64,000 bases of DNA from an uncultured Alphaproteobacteria bacterium (GTDB lineage: Bacteria > Pseudomonadota > Alphaproteobacteria > CAAGCB01 > CAG-977): contig CALXOZ010000004.1 of assembly GCA_944390195.1 (NCBI GenBank), positions 1 through 64,000 of the forward strand, read 5' to 3'. The position numbers and the translations under genes are program-made. The notes below the pieces were generated by a model. That model was given only the letters and a program-made list of their open reading frames with translations, made no database searches and was not told the origin of the DNA. Below are positions 17,556 to 27,603 of the stretch, in pieces; the first letter of the stretch is position 1; each line of letters begins with the position of its first letter.

Positions 17556-18908
17556 TCATCGTGCGCCATGCGCTCTTTGAGGGGACTGTGACAGAATGTT
17601 ATTCAATTCTTTATATCCTGTTGCAAAATCGACTTTATCTTGTTTTTTTTGTGAAAGGAATTTTTCAAGTTTGTCATAAAAAAAGATCGCCTCGTCAACT
17701 TGAGGATCTGACCCCGGTTTATAAGCTCCCAAACGGATAAGTTCCGCCATGTTTTCATAAGTGGCGATTAATGTTCTGGCACGAGCGACCAAAGCGTTTT
17801 CAGCGTCGTTATTACAGGCGGGCATTGTTCTGGAGATACTTCGTAACAGGTTGATGGCGGGATATCTGTTACGTTCCGCGATTGAGCGTTCAAGAACGAT
17901 ATGACCGTCCAAAATGCCGCGAACAGCATCTGCAATCGGTTCATTATGATCATCGCCATCGACAAGTACTGTGAATAATCCCGTAATGGATCCGCTATCG
18001 ACCAATCCGGGCCCCGCCCGTTCCAACAAACGGGGTAATTCGGCGAAAACGGTTGGAGTGTATCCTTTTGTTGCTGGTGGTTCTCCGGCTGAAAGGCTGA
18101 TTTCACGCTGCGCCATGGCGAAACGGGTAACACTGTCCATCAGGCATAAAACATTTTTGTTGAGATCTCTGAAATATTCGGCAACCGTCATGGCGACATA
18201 AGCCGCCTGTCTTCGCATCAAAGGGCTTTCGTCAGAAGTTGCCACCACAACAACACTACGTTTCATGCCGTCTTGCCCCAAATCGTCTTCGATAAATTCG
18301 CGAGCCTCGCGTCCTCTTTCCCCGATCAAGCCCAATACGGTAACATCCAATTGCGTATGCCGCGCCATCATTGCCAGTAAAGTTGATTTTCCTACTCCGG
18401 AACCGGCAAAGATCCCCATTCTCTGACCTTTGCAAACGGTTAAAAAAGTGTTGACAGCGCGTACTCCCAAATCGGCTTTGGCGCCGATGCGTTGGCGTGA
18501 ATGTGCCGGCAAAGCGCAATTATGAATTAAACAGGGTTTATCTCCTTTGAATAAGGGACCTTTGCCGTCAATCGGTTCCCCCATAGCATTGATGACGCGC
18601 CCCAACCACGAAATATCGGGATATAAAACAGGGCGAATATTACTGATATCCACCGCATTGCCCGGACCGACACCGTCTAAATTCATAAAAGGCATGGCAA
18701 GAACTTTGTTATTGTCAAAACCGATCACTTCACAAGCGATTTTTTTTTGTCCTCTTGCGCAAATGAAACAGCGATCTCCAACGGAAAGTTCTGCTCTAAT
18801 TCCTGTAATTTCCACAAGCATTCCTTTGACGGCGTAAACCGACCCGTAACACCTGTATTCGGGGATATGCGCTATGTCGTTGATCAAGTTTTTTAAATAA
18901 CCGTCCAT
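17556..18908 (-). CDS. fliI: Flagellar export ATPase FliI
   Basis: A 450-residue F1-like ATPase that energises and feeds the flagellar type III export gate. It has Walker A GIFAGSGVGKST, Walker B around VLCLMDSVTRFAMAQRE, and the FliI/type III signature GEPPATKGYTPTVFAELPRL. The start is placed at the ATG giving MDGYLKNL; frame-open codons upstream lack family similarity and run into the promoter region. It is the first gene of a fliI-fliJ operon, divergent from ctrA with about 185 bases between. Confidence 0.95.
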   Translation of the reverse strand: MDGYLKNLINDIAHIPEYRCYGSVYAVKGMLVEITGIRAELSVGDRCFICARGQKKIACEVIGFDNNKVLAMPFMNLDGVGPGNAVDISNIRPVLYPDISWLGRVINAMGEPIDGKGPLFKGDKPCLIHNCALPAHSRQRIGAKADLGVRAVNTFLTVCKGQRMGIFAGSGVGKSTLLAMMARHTQLDVTVLGLIGERGREAREFIEDDLGQDGMKRSVVVVATSDESPLMRRQAAYVAMTVAEYFRDLNKNVLCLMDSVTRFAMAQREISLSAGEPPATKGYTPTVFAELPRLLERAGPGLVDSGSITGLFTVLVDGDDHNEPIADAVRGILDGHIVLERSIAERNRYPAINLLRSISRTMPACNNDAENALVARARTLIATYENMAELIRLGAYKPGSDPQVDEAIFFYDKLEKFLSQKKQDKVDFATGYKELNNILSQSPQRAHGAR

Positions 18909-19047
18909 GTTTTTTCTCGTTTTTTTATTTAAGTATAATCTGTTATCAATCTTTTGTCGCTGTCTGATCAAAAAAAACAAAGCGAAAAAAATTTTTTTCT
19001 TTTTCTATAAATTAGGTACTTGTATTTGAGATTCATACAACATAAAG

Positions 19048-19062
19048 TTAAGAAGTCATTAA
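19048..19062. promoter_or_regulatory. CtrA box TTAA-N7-TTAA
   Basis: TTAAGAAGTCATTAA, a perfect match to the CtrA full site, lies 32 bases before the ctrA start in the ctrA/fliI intergenic region. It implies CtrA autoregulation and possible control of fliIJ. Confidence 0.75.
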
Positions 19063-19093
19063 TTTATTTTGCCTTAAAGAAGGAACCTTTTTA

Positions 19094-19780
19094 ATGCGCG
19101 TTTTATTGGTCGAAGATGATAAAGCAACGGCTCAGACGATCGAGGCTGTTTTGCACAAAGAAGGTATGGTTGTCGATACTACGGTTTTAGGTGAAGACGG
19201 TTTGGAAATCGGCAAGTTGTATGATTATGATGTTATTATTCTCGATTTGATTTTGCCTGATATGGACGGATATGAGGTTTTAAAACGTTTGCGTGCGTCA
19301 AAGATCGGAACGCCCGTTTTGATTTTATCCGGATTGTCGGGGACGGATAAAAAGGTGAAAGGTTTATCAACAGGAGCGGATGATTATTTGACCAAGCCTT
19401 TTGATAAAGCGGAACTGGTCGCCCGTATCCGGGCGTTGGTTCGTCGTTCGAAAGGACATTCCGAATCGGTGATCCGTACCGGAGCTATAGAGGTCAATTT
19501 GGATACAAGGACGGCGTTTGTTAATGACAAACCTTTACATTTGACAGGGCGTGAATACGGTATTTTGGAACGTTTGTCCTTATCCAAAGGGACGACTTTG
19601 TCAAAAGAACAGTTTTTAAACCATTTATATAATGGTATGGACGAACCGGAATTGAAGATTATTGATGTGTTTATTTGCAAGTTGCGCAAAAAGATTGCGG
19701 AAGCGACAGGGGGGGACGATTATATTGAAACAGTATGGGGACGCGGTTATGTTTTGCGCGAACCTAAAAAAGAAGAATGA
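19094..19780 (+). CDS. ctrA: Cell-cycle response regulator CtrA
   Basis: A 228-residue OmpR/PhoB-type response regulator. The receiver (1 to about 120) has the acidic pair EDD, phospho-acceptor Asp51 ([15 protein letters not shown]) and conserved Lys in DYLTKPF. The winged helix is at about 130-225. Stretches such as [20 protein letters not shown] and [13 protein letters not shown] are nearly diagnostic of CtrA. In alphaproteobacteria it controls flagellar, division and chromosome-related genes; in many lineages motility is the core regulon. Its neighbour fliI and its own CtrA box fit that role. AAGGAACC precedes the start. Confidence 0.96.
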   Translation: MRVLLVEDDKATAQTIEAVLHKEGMVVDTTVLGEDGLEIGKLYDYDVIILDLILPDMDGYEVLKRLRASKIGTPVLILSGLSGTDKKVKGLSTGADDYLTKPFDKAELVARIRALVRRSKGHSESVIRTGAIEVNLDTRTAFVNDKPLHLTGREYGILERLSLSKGTTLSKEQFLNHLYNGMDEPELKIIDVFICKLRKKIAEATGGDDYIETVWGRGYVLREPKKEE

Positions 19781-20040
19781 TACCTTTTTTCAACGATATT
19801 CATTTTCTTTGTATGCTTTTTATTCGAGCTCAAAGTGGCTTTCATTTCTCATTAAAGGCGATGCTTTTCTGAAAAAAGTCTTGTTTTGACTGTTGAAGTG
19901 ATCGCTTTTCTCTTCATAAAGAAATTTTCCAGACGGTGTTTTTATCTGTATCGTAGTTTTTTCCTCGAAATAAAATATTTCAGATGCTTTTTTATGAAAA
20001 AGCGGTTTGATAAGGACTTGTAAATACGCATGACCTACCT

Positions 20041-21663
20041 TTAAAAGACGTCTTGATTATATGGTTTCGGCAAAGCGTTTTTTAGTTGTAAATGAAAAAT
20101 ATTTTTTATTCCAAGGTGTTCGATAAAAACGGGATCATGAGAAACGATCAGAAGGGTTCCTTGATAGGAGCGAAGGACGTTTTCTAAAATTTCTGTGGAA
20201 TGAATATCCAAATTGTTTGTCGGTTCGTCTAGGATTAAAATGTCGGGTTGATGTTTTGTCCCCAGAATTGTTGCCAAAGCCGCTTTGAGTTTTTCTCCAC
20301 CGCTTAAGTGTTTGACCGTTTTAAAAGCGTTTTTATTGCGGAAATGAAAATTTGCCGCAATGCTGTGAGCTTCGTTGATTGATATTTCCGGATTGCATTC
20401 GATGATATTGTCCAAAACCGTTTTATCTTCATCTAAGAAGGATAAATCTTGAGACAAACAGACGGCTTTACCATATAAGGAAACCTGCCCGTCGTCCGGT
20501 TTCAATTCGCCTGAAATCAATCGTATCAATGTTGTTTTTCCGCTTCCGTTATCACCTTTCAGGTGAATTTTCTCTCCTCCTTTGATTGTCAAGTTCAACC
20601 GGTTGAACAGCCGGCGACCGGAAAAAGAGAAGGATAAATTTGAAATTTCAATCACTTTATCCTTTATGAAGGGTTTTTCAGGAAGAGGGATCTTGATCAG
20701 ATTGTCTTTTAAAGACAACTTTATTTGATGCAGTTCATCTTGTCGAACGGTTAATTTTTCTTCGATTTTTTTTATTTTTTTTGCAACGCTTTCTTGAGCA
20801 AATCCGTTCATGGCATTTGCTTGAATTTTTGTATATTTACGGGATTGAATGTTTTTTTTGCCTTTTTTTTCTTGTTTTCCCGATTGGTTGTCTATTTTTT
20901 GACGAGCCTCGGTTAAATGTCGCATTTCATTTTCCATATGGCTTTTTTGTTCCGTTAATTTTTGTTTTTCACTGTTTTTACAGTCAAGATAAAAGTTGTA
21001 ATTTCCCGTGTACTTTTTCAATCCGTTTTCAGACAGTTCAAAGATGCAATTCATGTTTTCCAACAGATCCCTGTCATGAGAAATGATAAAGACGATTTTG
21101 TCCGTAGACTTGATATAATCGTAAAAGACTTTGCGGGTGGCAGTGTCAAGATTGTTAGTCGGTTCATCGAACAATAGTATGTGAGATTTGGAAAGGAAAA
21201 CTCTTAAGAGCAGTATTTTTTCGCGTTCTCCAGCACTTAGTCTGTTAAAGGGGGTTGATAAATCAATATGATCAAGATTGAAATCATGAAAGGCTAGGCG
21301 GATATCTGACTGAATGTTCCAATCTTCCCCGATGATTTCCGCCAGTTCCGTTGAATATATTCCTTTATCAATCTGGTCAAGGGCTTTAAGGATGTCAGAT
21401 ATTCCAAGAGCTTCGGCAACCGTTTGATTTTCATTTATCTTTTGAGGCAGAAAACAGGGGGGCTCACTGCAAATGATATTCCCGCGATAGGGTAAAAGCA
21501 TCTTTTCAGCTAATAAAAATAAAGTTGTTTTTCCGATGCCGTTCCTGCCTGTCAAAGCCGCCTTGTCTGTGCGGGAAATATCAAAAGAAACACCGGAAAA
21601 CAAAAGCCTGCCATCAGGCAACATATAAGAAACATTTTTAAATGAAAGGAAATTTTCAGGCAT
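20041..21663 (-). CDS. ABC-F family ATPase
   Basis: A 540-residue soluble protein with two ABC domains in tandem and no membrane segment. Domain 1 has Walker A GRNGIGKTT, signature LSAGEREK and Walker B ILLFDEPTNNLD; a charged coiled linker (P-site tRNA interaction motif region, about 230-330) follows. Domain 2 has GDNGSGKTT, LSGGEKLK and ILILDEPTNNLD. ABC-F proteins act on the ribosome, either as housekeeping translation factors (Uup/YheS/EttA types) or antibiotic-resistance factors. The subtype cannot be decided from sequence inspection. GAGAGG precedes the start. It stands alone, divergent from the lipid-acyl fusion gene. Confidence 0.9.
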   Translation of the reverse strand: MPENFLSFKNVSYMLPDGRLLFSGVSFDISRTDKAALTGRNGIGKTTLFLLAEKMLLPYRGNIICSEPPCFLPQKINENQTVAEALGISDILKALDQIDKGIYSTELAEIIGEDWNIQSDIRLAFHDFNLDHIDLSTPFNRLSAGEREKILLLRVFLSKSHILLFDEPTNNLDTATRKVFYDYIKSTDKIVFIISHDRDLLENMNCIFELSENGLKKYTGNYNFYLDCKNSEKQKLTEQKSHMENEMRHLTEARQKIDNQSGKQEKKGKKNIQSRKYTKIQANAMNGFAQESVAKKIKKIEEKLTVRQDELHQIKLSLKDNLIKIPLPEKPFIKDKVIEISNLSFSFSGRRLFNRLNLTIKGGEKIHLKGDNGSGKTTLIRLISGELKPDDGQVSLYGKAVCLSQDLSFLDEDKTVLDNIIECNPEISINEAHSIAANFHFRNKNAFKTVKHLSGGEKLKAALATILGTKHQPDILILDEPTNNLDIHSTEILENVLRSYQGTLLIVSHDPVFIEHLGIKNIFHLQLKNALPKPYNQDVF

Positions 21664-21877
21664 ACGTCCTCTCTATGAAAATAAACAAACGTAATAAAAA
21701 AAACAGTTTGTCTTATTTTTGCATGGACGTATATGACCCCTTTATTTGAAACTGATCGTATTTTAGCAAAAAAAGCATAAAAATCAAGCAATTGTTACAT
21801 TTTTTTCAAGAAAATAAGTATAGACGAAAGAACATGAAAAAGTTAAATTAAAAAAAGACTTTTTTAAAGGGACTTTT

Positions 21878-24800
21878 ATGATTTTTACAAAATTAAAGGA
21901 ATTTTTAGGCACATTCAATGACAACTTGTTTAAAACAACGTTATTGACGCTGATAGCGGTGCGTATCACACAGCAAACGGATGATCCGTCAAATATTGTG
22001 GCCGGATTATTGATCCTGCCCTTTTTTTTATTTTCAGCTCGAGCCGGACAATTAGCAAAAAAATATAATCGCGTCAATTTAACGCGATCTCTGAAATTGA
22101 TGGATTTGGCGTTGATGTTGTTAGCAGGCGGTGTTCTGTTTACCAAAAATATCGGATTGTTGATCCTTTTACCTTTTATATTCGGAACCTTGTCCGCCTT
22201 TTTCGGACCGATGCGTTACGCCTTTCAACCCGATCAGCTCGAGGAAAGCGATTTGAGTGCGGGAAATGTTTATATTGAAAAAACAACATACTTCAGCATC
22301 ATTCTGGCTTTGCTTTTCGGTGTTTTGTTACCCATCCGTCTGGCTGCATCTTTTTTGATCGCTTTTGCTTTCTTGGGGTTTTTAATAACACGTCCTTCAA
22401 ATCCGGATTCTAAAGAAAAAAACGTTCTAAGCAACAGACCGAAAGATATGTTGGCGGGTATTTGGAAAACATTGAAAACCGTTTTAAAATACCCGTTGAT
22501 TTTTCGCAGCATTCTGGGAATGACATGGTTTTGGTCAATCGGATTGCTGATTATCATGCAGATTTATCCGTTAACACAACAAGTCTTTAATACAGATGAT
22601 TTCGGGGCGGCTTTTTTATTGGTTGTGTATGCTCTTGGCGTAGGATCAGGTGCCATGTATTGTCACCGTTTACTTAAAGGGATTGCTCATACGACATTTG
22701 TACCGATCAGTACGATCAGCATGGGTGTTTGCTTTTTTATATTGTTCTTCTTGACGAATAATTACGCGGCTCCTGCGGAAACAGTCTCTTTTTTGGGCTT
22801 TATTACGCGCTTCCGAGTTATTTTGTTCTCATTGTTCCTTTTTATTCTGGCGTTTTTTTGCGGAATGTATGTTGTCCCTTTGACGGTTTTGGTTCGTTTT
22901 AAAGCTTCCGCCGCTAACCGGTCGACGGTTTTTGCGGCAACAAATTTGATTAATGCAATTGGAATTGCTTTGATGGCCATGATCTTCATCGGGTTGCGTC
23001 ACTACGGGTTGAGCATTGCCGACTTGTTTTTGTTCGCCGCTGTCGCCAGTTTCTTTGTGTCAATTTATAACTGTTCCGTTTTACCCGCCGCTTTGTTGCG
23101 TTCCATCGCACAGACAATTCTGGAATTTTTCTATCGCGTTACCGTACACGGATTGCCGAATTTCCAAGCAGCCGGAAAACGTGTCCTGATCATTGCAAAC
23201 CATACATCATTACTTGACGGACTGCTGATTGCCGCGTTTATGCCTGAAAAAATCACGTTCGTCATAAAACCGGAGTGGGAAAACAAATGGTTCGCCCGTT
23301 TTTTCGGATTGATGGTCGACCTGTATGCTTTGGATCTTAATAACCCGATGTCGATACGGTCTTTGGTCGATTTGATTAAAAAAAATAAGAAAGTCATGAT
23401 CTTTCCTGAACGCCGTGTCAGTGTGACAGGGGCTTTAATGAAGATATACGAAGGAGCCGGATTGGTCGCAGAAAAGGCGAACGCCCATATCCTGCCCATC
23501 CGGATTAACGGAGCGCAATATTCAAAGCTGTCTTTATTGAAAAATAAAGTCCGTACACAATATTTCCCGAAAATCACTATGAATATTCTGCCGCCTAAAA
23601 AATTCGACATTGATCCCTCATGGACGGGACGGCAACGTTCTCATGAAGTTTCCAACCAGTTGTATGACATGATGGTTGAAATGCTTTATGAGTCTTCAAA
23701 AATTAATGAAAACCTGTTTGTTTCTTTAATCAATGCGGCAAAGATCAACGGTAAAAATCACGTTATTGCGGAGGATGTCAACCGTAAGCCGATTAAGTAT
23801 AAGACTTTAATTCTGAAAAGTTATGTTTTGGGAAAAGCAATTGAACGCACTTTCACCCAAGATGAGACTTTGGGGATTTTAATGCCGAATGTTCTGGCAA
23901 ATGTCGTTGCTTTTTTTGCTTTGCAGTGTGTTGACAAAGTGCCTGCAATGCTTAATTTCTCCACCGGAATTGCACAAGTTTTATCGTGTGTGAAAACAGT
24001 CCGGTTGAAAACGGTTCTGACTTCAAAAAAGTTCATTGAAAGCGCTCATTTGGAAAAACTGGAAGAAGCCTTGAAGGAAAACGGTATCAATATTGTCTAT
24101 TTGGAAGATTTTGCACAAAACATTTCCATGATGGATAAATTGAAAGGGATTCTGTCTTACTTGACTTCCAAATGTCCGAAAAATGATGCCGGTCATACGG
24201 CGGCTGTGATGTTTACCTCTGGATCGGAGGGAATGCCCAAAGCCGTTTTCCTGTCTCATAAAAATTTTCAGGCAAACAGGTATCAGGCTTTAAGCGTGAT
24301 TGCCTTGACATCTGCCGATGTATCATTTAACGCTTTGCCCATGTTTCACGCTTTCGGTTTGGGCGTAGGGACTTTATTAATGATATTGACCGGTGTCAGG
24401 ACGTTTTTCTATCCTTCTCCTCTGCATTACCGGATTGTTCCGGAATTGGTTTATGAAACAAATGCTACTGTTTTGTGTGGGACGGACACATTTTTCGCAG
24501 GATACGGAGCCATGGCTCATCCCTATGATTTTTTCGCTTTAAGATATGCGATTGTAGGGGCCGAAAAGTTGAAAACAAGTACGGCAGAGCTGTGGATGCG
24601 TAAATTCGGTATCCGTATTTTGGAAGGATACGGGGCGACGGAAACCAGTCCGGTGATTTCATTGAATACACCGATGTATATTCGTGAAGGATCGGTCGGA
24701 CGTTTGTTCCCTAAAATGCAGGCGAAGTTGGAAGATGTTCCCGGAATTAAAGAAGGTAAAAAATTATTAGTTCGGGGTGATAATGTTATGCAAGGCTATA

Positions 24801-25222
24801 TGTTTGCGGATAATCCCGGTGTTCTGGTCCCACCTAAAGATGGTTGGCATGATACAGGGGATATTGTGAGCATTGATAAAGACGGTTTTATCTTTATTCA
24901 GGGGCGTGCAAAACGTTTTGCAAAAATCGGCGGGGAAATGATTTCTTTGACGGCTGTGGAGCAAGTTCTTTCCAAACTGTATCCGGATGCCGTTCAAGGG
25001 ATTGTCGCTGTTCCAGATCCTAAAAAAGGGGAACGGCTTGTCTTAATTACGACAAAACAAGATGCCGATTTATCTGAAGTGCGTTCTTATATCAAAGAAC
25101 AGGGGTTTAATGAATTGGGATCTCCGTCCGATTTGATCTATGTTACTGAACCGCCTGTTTTGGGATCAGGTAAATTTGATTATTTAACAGCACAGAATTT
25201 AGCTGAATCAAAACTGGGATAG
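21878..25222 (+). CDS. aas: Three-part LplT-like MFS transporter / PlsC acyltransferase / acyl-ACP synthetase fusion
   Basis: A 1114-residue inner-membrane protein that joins the whole lysophospholipid salvage path. Residues 1 to about 405 are a twelve-helix MFS domain of the LplT type (lysophospholipid flippase). About 415-600 is a PlsC/LPLAT domain with HxxxxD in ANHTSLLDG and the FPERRVSVTG motif. About 615-1114 is an AMP-forming acyl-ACP synthetase with the P-loop TSGSEGMPK, EGYGATETSP and HDTGDI. In E. coli LplT and Aas are two neighbouring proteins. The expected job is to import lysophospholipid and re-acylate it at position 2. AAAGGGA lies before the ATG. It is a single-gene unit. Confidence 0.93.
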   Translation: MIFTKLKEFLGTFNDNLFKTTLLTLIAVRITQQTDDPSNIVAGLLILPFFLFSARAGQLAKKYNRVNLTRSLKLMDLALMLLAGGVLFTKNIGLLILLPFIFGTLSAFFGPMRYAFQPDQLEESDLSAGNVYIEKTTYFSIILALLFGVLLPIRLAASFLIAFAFLGFLITRPSNPDSKEKNVLSNRPKDMLAGIWKTLKTVLKYPLIFRSILGMTWFWSIGLLIIMQIYPLTQQVFNTDDFGAAFLLVVYALGVGSGAMYCHRLLKGIAHTTFVPISTISMGVCFFILFFLTNNYAAPAETVSFLGFITRFRVILFSLFLFILAFFCGMYVVPLTVLVRFKASAANRSTVFAATNLINAIGIALMAMIFIGLRHYGLSIADLFLFAAVASFFVSIYNCSVLPAALLRSIAQTILEFFYRVTVHGLPNFQAAGKRVLIIANHTSLLDGLLIAAFMPEKITFVIKPEWENKWFARFFGLMVDLYALDLNNPMSIRSLVDLIKKNKKVMIFPERRVSVTGALMKIYEGAGLVAEKANAHILPIRINGAQYSKLSLLKNKVRTQYFPKITMNILPPKKFDIDPSWTGRQRSHEVSNQLYDMMVEMLYESSKINENLFVSLINAAKINGKNHVIAEDVNRKPIKYKTLILKSYVLGKAIERTFTQDETLGILMPNVLANVVAFFALQCVDKVPAMLNFSTGIAQVLSCVKTVRLKTVLTSKKFIESAHLEKLEEALKENGINIVYLEDFAQNISMMDKLKGILSYLTSKCPKNDAGHTAAVMFTSGSEGMPKAVFLSHKNFQANRYQALSVIALTSADVSFNALPMFHAFGLGVGTLLMILTGVRTFFYPSPLHYRIVPELVYETNATVLCGTDTFFAGYGAMAHPYDFFALRYAIVGAEKLKTSTAELWMRKFGIRILEGYGATETSPVISLNTPMYIREGSVGRLFPKMQAKLEDVPGIKEGKKLLVRGDNVMQGYMFADNPGVLVPPKDGWHDTGDIVSIDKDGFIFIQGRAKRFAKIGGEMISLTAVEQVLSKLYPDAVQGIVAVPDPKKGERLVLITTKQDADLSEVRSYIKEQGFNELGSPSDLIYVTEPPVLGSGKFDYLTAQNLAESKLG

Positions 25223-25800
25223 GAAGGAAAATACCCGTTTGGTGAATAATCTTTTTTTATGAAACTGTTTGAATATACGTCATAGATGTTTTATCAAATT
25301 GGACATATATTTTCTGTCCTTTTAAGAGTATGATCAAAACAAGTCGATATTAAAGCCCTTCTCGGAAAGTAGAAGGGCTTGATATTTGATAACCCATTTT
25401 AAAAAACTTTCTTATAAGGAACAAAGATCTTTATTTGTGCTTAAATTTTTTTTGATATGGGGTTATTTAAGGCGGATATTTACATACCATTTGATACATG
25501 ATTTGGATGTGATCGCAGTTTTTCAAAGCACTCCAAGCCGACGTATTGCATTGTTGAAATGAAGTGATATTTCATCATATGGTCGCCATTATGGTATGTA
25601 TCAATTCCGGTAAAATTCTTACAGGAGTATTTTTATCTTCGTTTTATTCTTCTCATGTTAGAGACTTTAGCCGTCCTGATATGTAGATAAAGGATTAATA
25701 TTAATGGGAAGGGGACTGATGGATATAACCATTCAAAAGAACAAGCAGAAATGCTGTAAAAAAACTTCCAAGTGGCATGAAACTTTGTGATACAGAGTTG
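25223..25800. other. Non-coding stretch between aas fusion and rpoH
   Basis: About 580 bases with no convincing gene. It contains the stem 25353-25362 / 25371-25380 (AAGCCCTTCT and its complement, 8-base loop) without a good T-run, perhaps a weak terminator for the upstream gene. Nothing else was recognised. Confidence 0.35.
25353..25380. terminator. Hairpin downstream of the aas fusion
   Basis: A perfect 10-bp stem with 8-base loop, about 130 bases after the aas stop. No clear T-run follows on either strand, so termination is likely but not certain. Confidence 0.4.
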
Positions 25801-25842
25801 TAAAATACAAAAAGCACAGTAAGATTTTTTTACTGTTGCTTT
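25801..25842 (-). terminator. Terminator of rpoH
   Basis: On the minus strand AAAGCAACAGTA and TACTGTGCTTT form a stem with one bulge, followed by TTTGTATTTTA. It lies about 35 bases after the rpoH stop. Confidence 0.65.
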
Positions 25843-25876
25843 ATGTATCAGTTTATCCGCCCCTGAAATGGGCGCA

Positions 25877-26725
25877 TTATTGTTTGTTTTGAATGTATTG
25901 TGTGATTTTTTCCATTGCACGGTTTTCAATTTGACGAACGCGTTCGCGGGATATGCCTAAACGTTCCCCCAAATCATCCAAGGTATCCGGATTTTCAGAT
26001 AAACGTCTTGCCTTAATAATCAATTTTTCCCGTTCATTAAGCTTGTTCATCGCTTGAGCAAGCAGTTGCAAGCGGACATCGTTTTCTTGTCGATCTGCCA
26101 AATCTTCTTCGATATTTGTGTTGTCTGTCAATAAATCCTGACGTTCTGCATATCCGTCATCAAATACAGGCGTATTTAAAGAAACATCACCGTTTAAACG
26201 CATATCCATAGCGCTGACATCTTGTTCGGAAACATTGAGATCTTTAGAAATTTCTTTAATACTTTCTTCATCTAAAGAGGAGTCCCCGTATAATCCCAGC
26301 CGCGCCTTGATTTTATGCAAGTTATAAAACAATTTTTTTTGGGCGGCAATCGTTCCCATTTTTACCAAAGACCATGATTTTAAAATGAACTCGTTTATAG
26401 AAGCTTTGATCCACCAGATGGCATATGTCGACAAACGATTGCCTTTATCGGGCTCAAAACGCTTGACGGCTTGCATTAAACCGATATTAGCTTCAGAAAC
26501 CAAGTCTTCCAGCGGTAAACCGTAAAAGCGATAAGAAAAGGCGATTTTTGCAGCTAAACGTAAGTGTGATGAGATTAATTTTTTTGCTGCGCTTAAATCA
26601 CCATGATTTTTAAACCTGTTTGCCAGCATATATTCTTCTTCGGCGGATAAAACAGGAAGATGTCTGATTGACATCAAGTAAGATTGTAATCCGTTTTGTA
26701 CGGCGGGAAGTAAAGTTGTTGTCAT
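25877..26725 (-). CDS. rpoH: Heat-shock sigma factor RpoH (sigma-32)
   Basis: A 282-residue group-3 sigma-70 family factor. Region 2 includes HLRLAAKIAFSYRFYGLPLEDL and the -10 reading RLSTYAIWWIKASINEFIL. The RpoH box QKKLFYNLHK is present and distinguishes it from housekeeping sigma. Region 4 has the -35 helix-turn-helix (LGERLGISRERVRQIENRA). It directs chaperone and protease genes after heat or envelope stress. The second ATG (26725) is chosen: the ribosome site AAAGGA is 7 bases before it but only one base before the first ATG at 26731. Confidence 0.95.
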   Translation of the reverse strand: MTTTLLPAVQNGLQSYLMSIRHLPVLSAEEEYMLANRFKNHGDLSAAKKLISSHLRLAAKIAFSYRFYGLPLEDLVSEANIGLMQAVKRFEPDKGNRLSTYAIWWIKASINEFILKSWSLVKMGTIAAQKKLFYNLHKIKARLGLYGDSSLDEESIKEISKDLNVSEQDVSAMDMRLNGDVSLNTPVFDDGYAERQDLLTDNTNIEEDLADRQENDVRLQLLAQAMNKLNEREKLIIKARRLSENPDTLDDLGERLGISRERVRQIENRAMEKITQYIQNKQ

Positions 26726-26800
26726 CGTCATATCCTTTCATAAGCAACATGACATTGCTATAAATAAAGAACCCCTTGAGAGCATTCTTGATATTTGAAT

Positions 26801-26827
26801 ATTATAAAAAAAAATATTAAAAAGCAA
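26801..26827 (-). promoter_or_regulatory. Possible rpoH promoter
   Basis: On the minus strand a perfect TATAAT (26801-26806) is preceded by TTGCTT (26822-26827) with a short 15-base spacer, in a very AT-rich stretch about 75 bases before the start. Confidence 0.35.
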
Positions 26828-26907
26828 GTGATAAAAATATTTTTTTTAATCGTTCTAAAGTATATAAGCTCAAGGTCGAAAAAGACGCATGAATGCCAAA
26901 CAACACA

Positions 26908-27591
26908 CTATTTTATCATATCAATAAGCTTTGCCATGTATGTTTTTGCTTTTTCACGCATATCTTCACTTAAAGGATAATGAACGGCGATTTCATCCGT
27001 GTACAGCAAAGCGATCAGATTAATTTGTAAAGCATCATGCAAGACGGCGAAATAATCGTCAACAGTTAAATGACTGGCACCCAACAAGCAAAAGAAAGTA
27101 TCCGTTTTTGAAAGACTGATTAATGTGTCTTGTAATCTGTCATGTCCTTCTTGTCCCATAGAAACGCCATTATCGTCAGTTAAATCAATATGATGAATGA
27201 TATTGAAAAGTTGTTGAAACGCGGGACGTGTTGTAATGGGCATTTGTGATAACACGCCGATTTTATCAATATTTTTTTCCATCACCTGATCAGGAATGTT
27301 TTCCAATCCCAATAAGCCGTAACGTTGATCGAAAGCGTTCAATTGTTGGCATAATTTCTTTCTGGCTTGAATGACTTTTTTTTGCAGAACATCAAAAACA
27401 ACAGCCTTTTGAAACAGAATCAATAATTCAGGAGCGGCATCCGTTTCAAAAACGATTTTATCAGCTAGATAGTCATCTAAGAAAGACGCCGTATCATTTA
27501 ACAAATTTTGCTTTTGTTCTTCATTGAAGGTTTCAGGATTTTCATTGTAACCATTCAATCTGGCGTATAAAACGGCTGTTGTTTTTTGCAT
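26908..27591 (-). CDS. Uncharacterised protein, third gene of the TipN-like cluster
   Basis: A 227-residue, mostly helical, acidic protein with no signal peptide or membrane segment and no family recognised. It begins MQKTTAVLYARLNGYNE. It starts 13 bases after the stop of the 580-residue gene, with AGAGG before its ATG, so the two are co-transcribed and perhaps functional partners. rpoH lies downstream but has its own AT-rich promoter region. Confidence 0.75.
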   Translation of the reverse strand: MQKTTAVLYARLNGYNENPETFNEEQKQNLLNDTASFLDDYLADKIVFETDAAPELLILFQKAVVFDVLQKKVIQARKKLCQQLNAFDQRYGLLGLENIPDQVMEKNIDKIGVLSQMPITTRPAFQQLFNIIHHIDLTDDNGVSMGQEGHDRLQDTLISLSKTDTFFCLLGASHLTVDDYFAVLHDALQINLIALLYTDEIAVHYPLSEDMREKAKTYMAKLIDMIK

Positions 27592-27603
27592 GAATGCCTC
27601 TGT

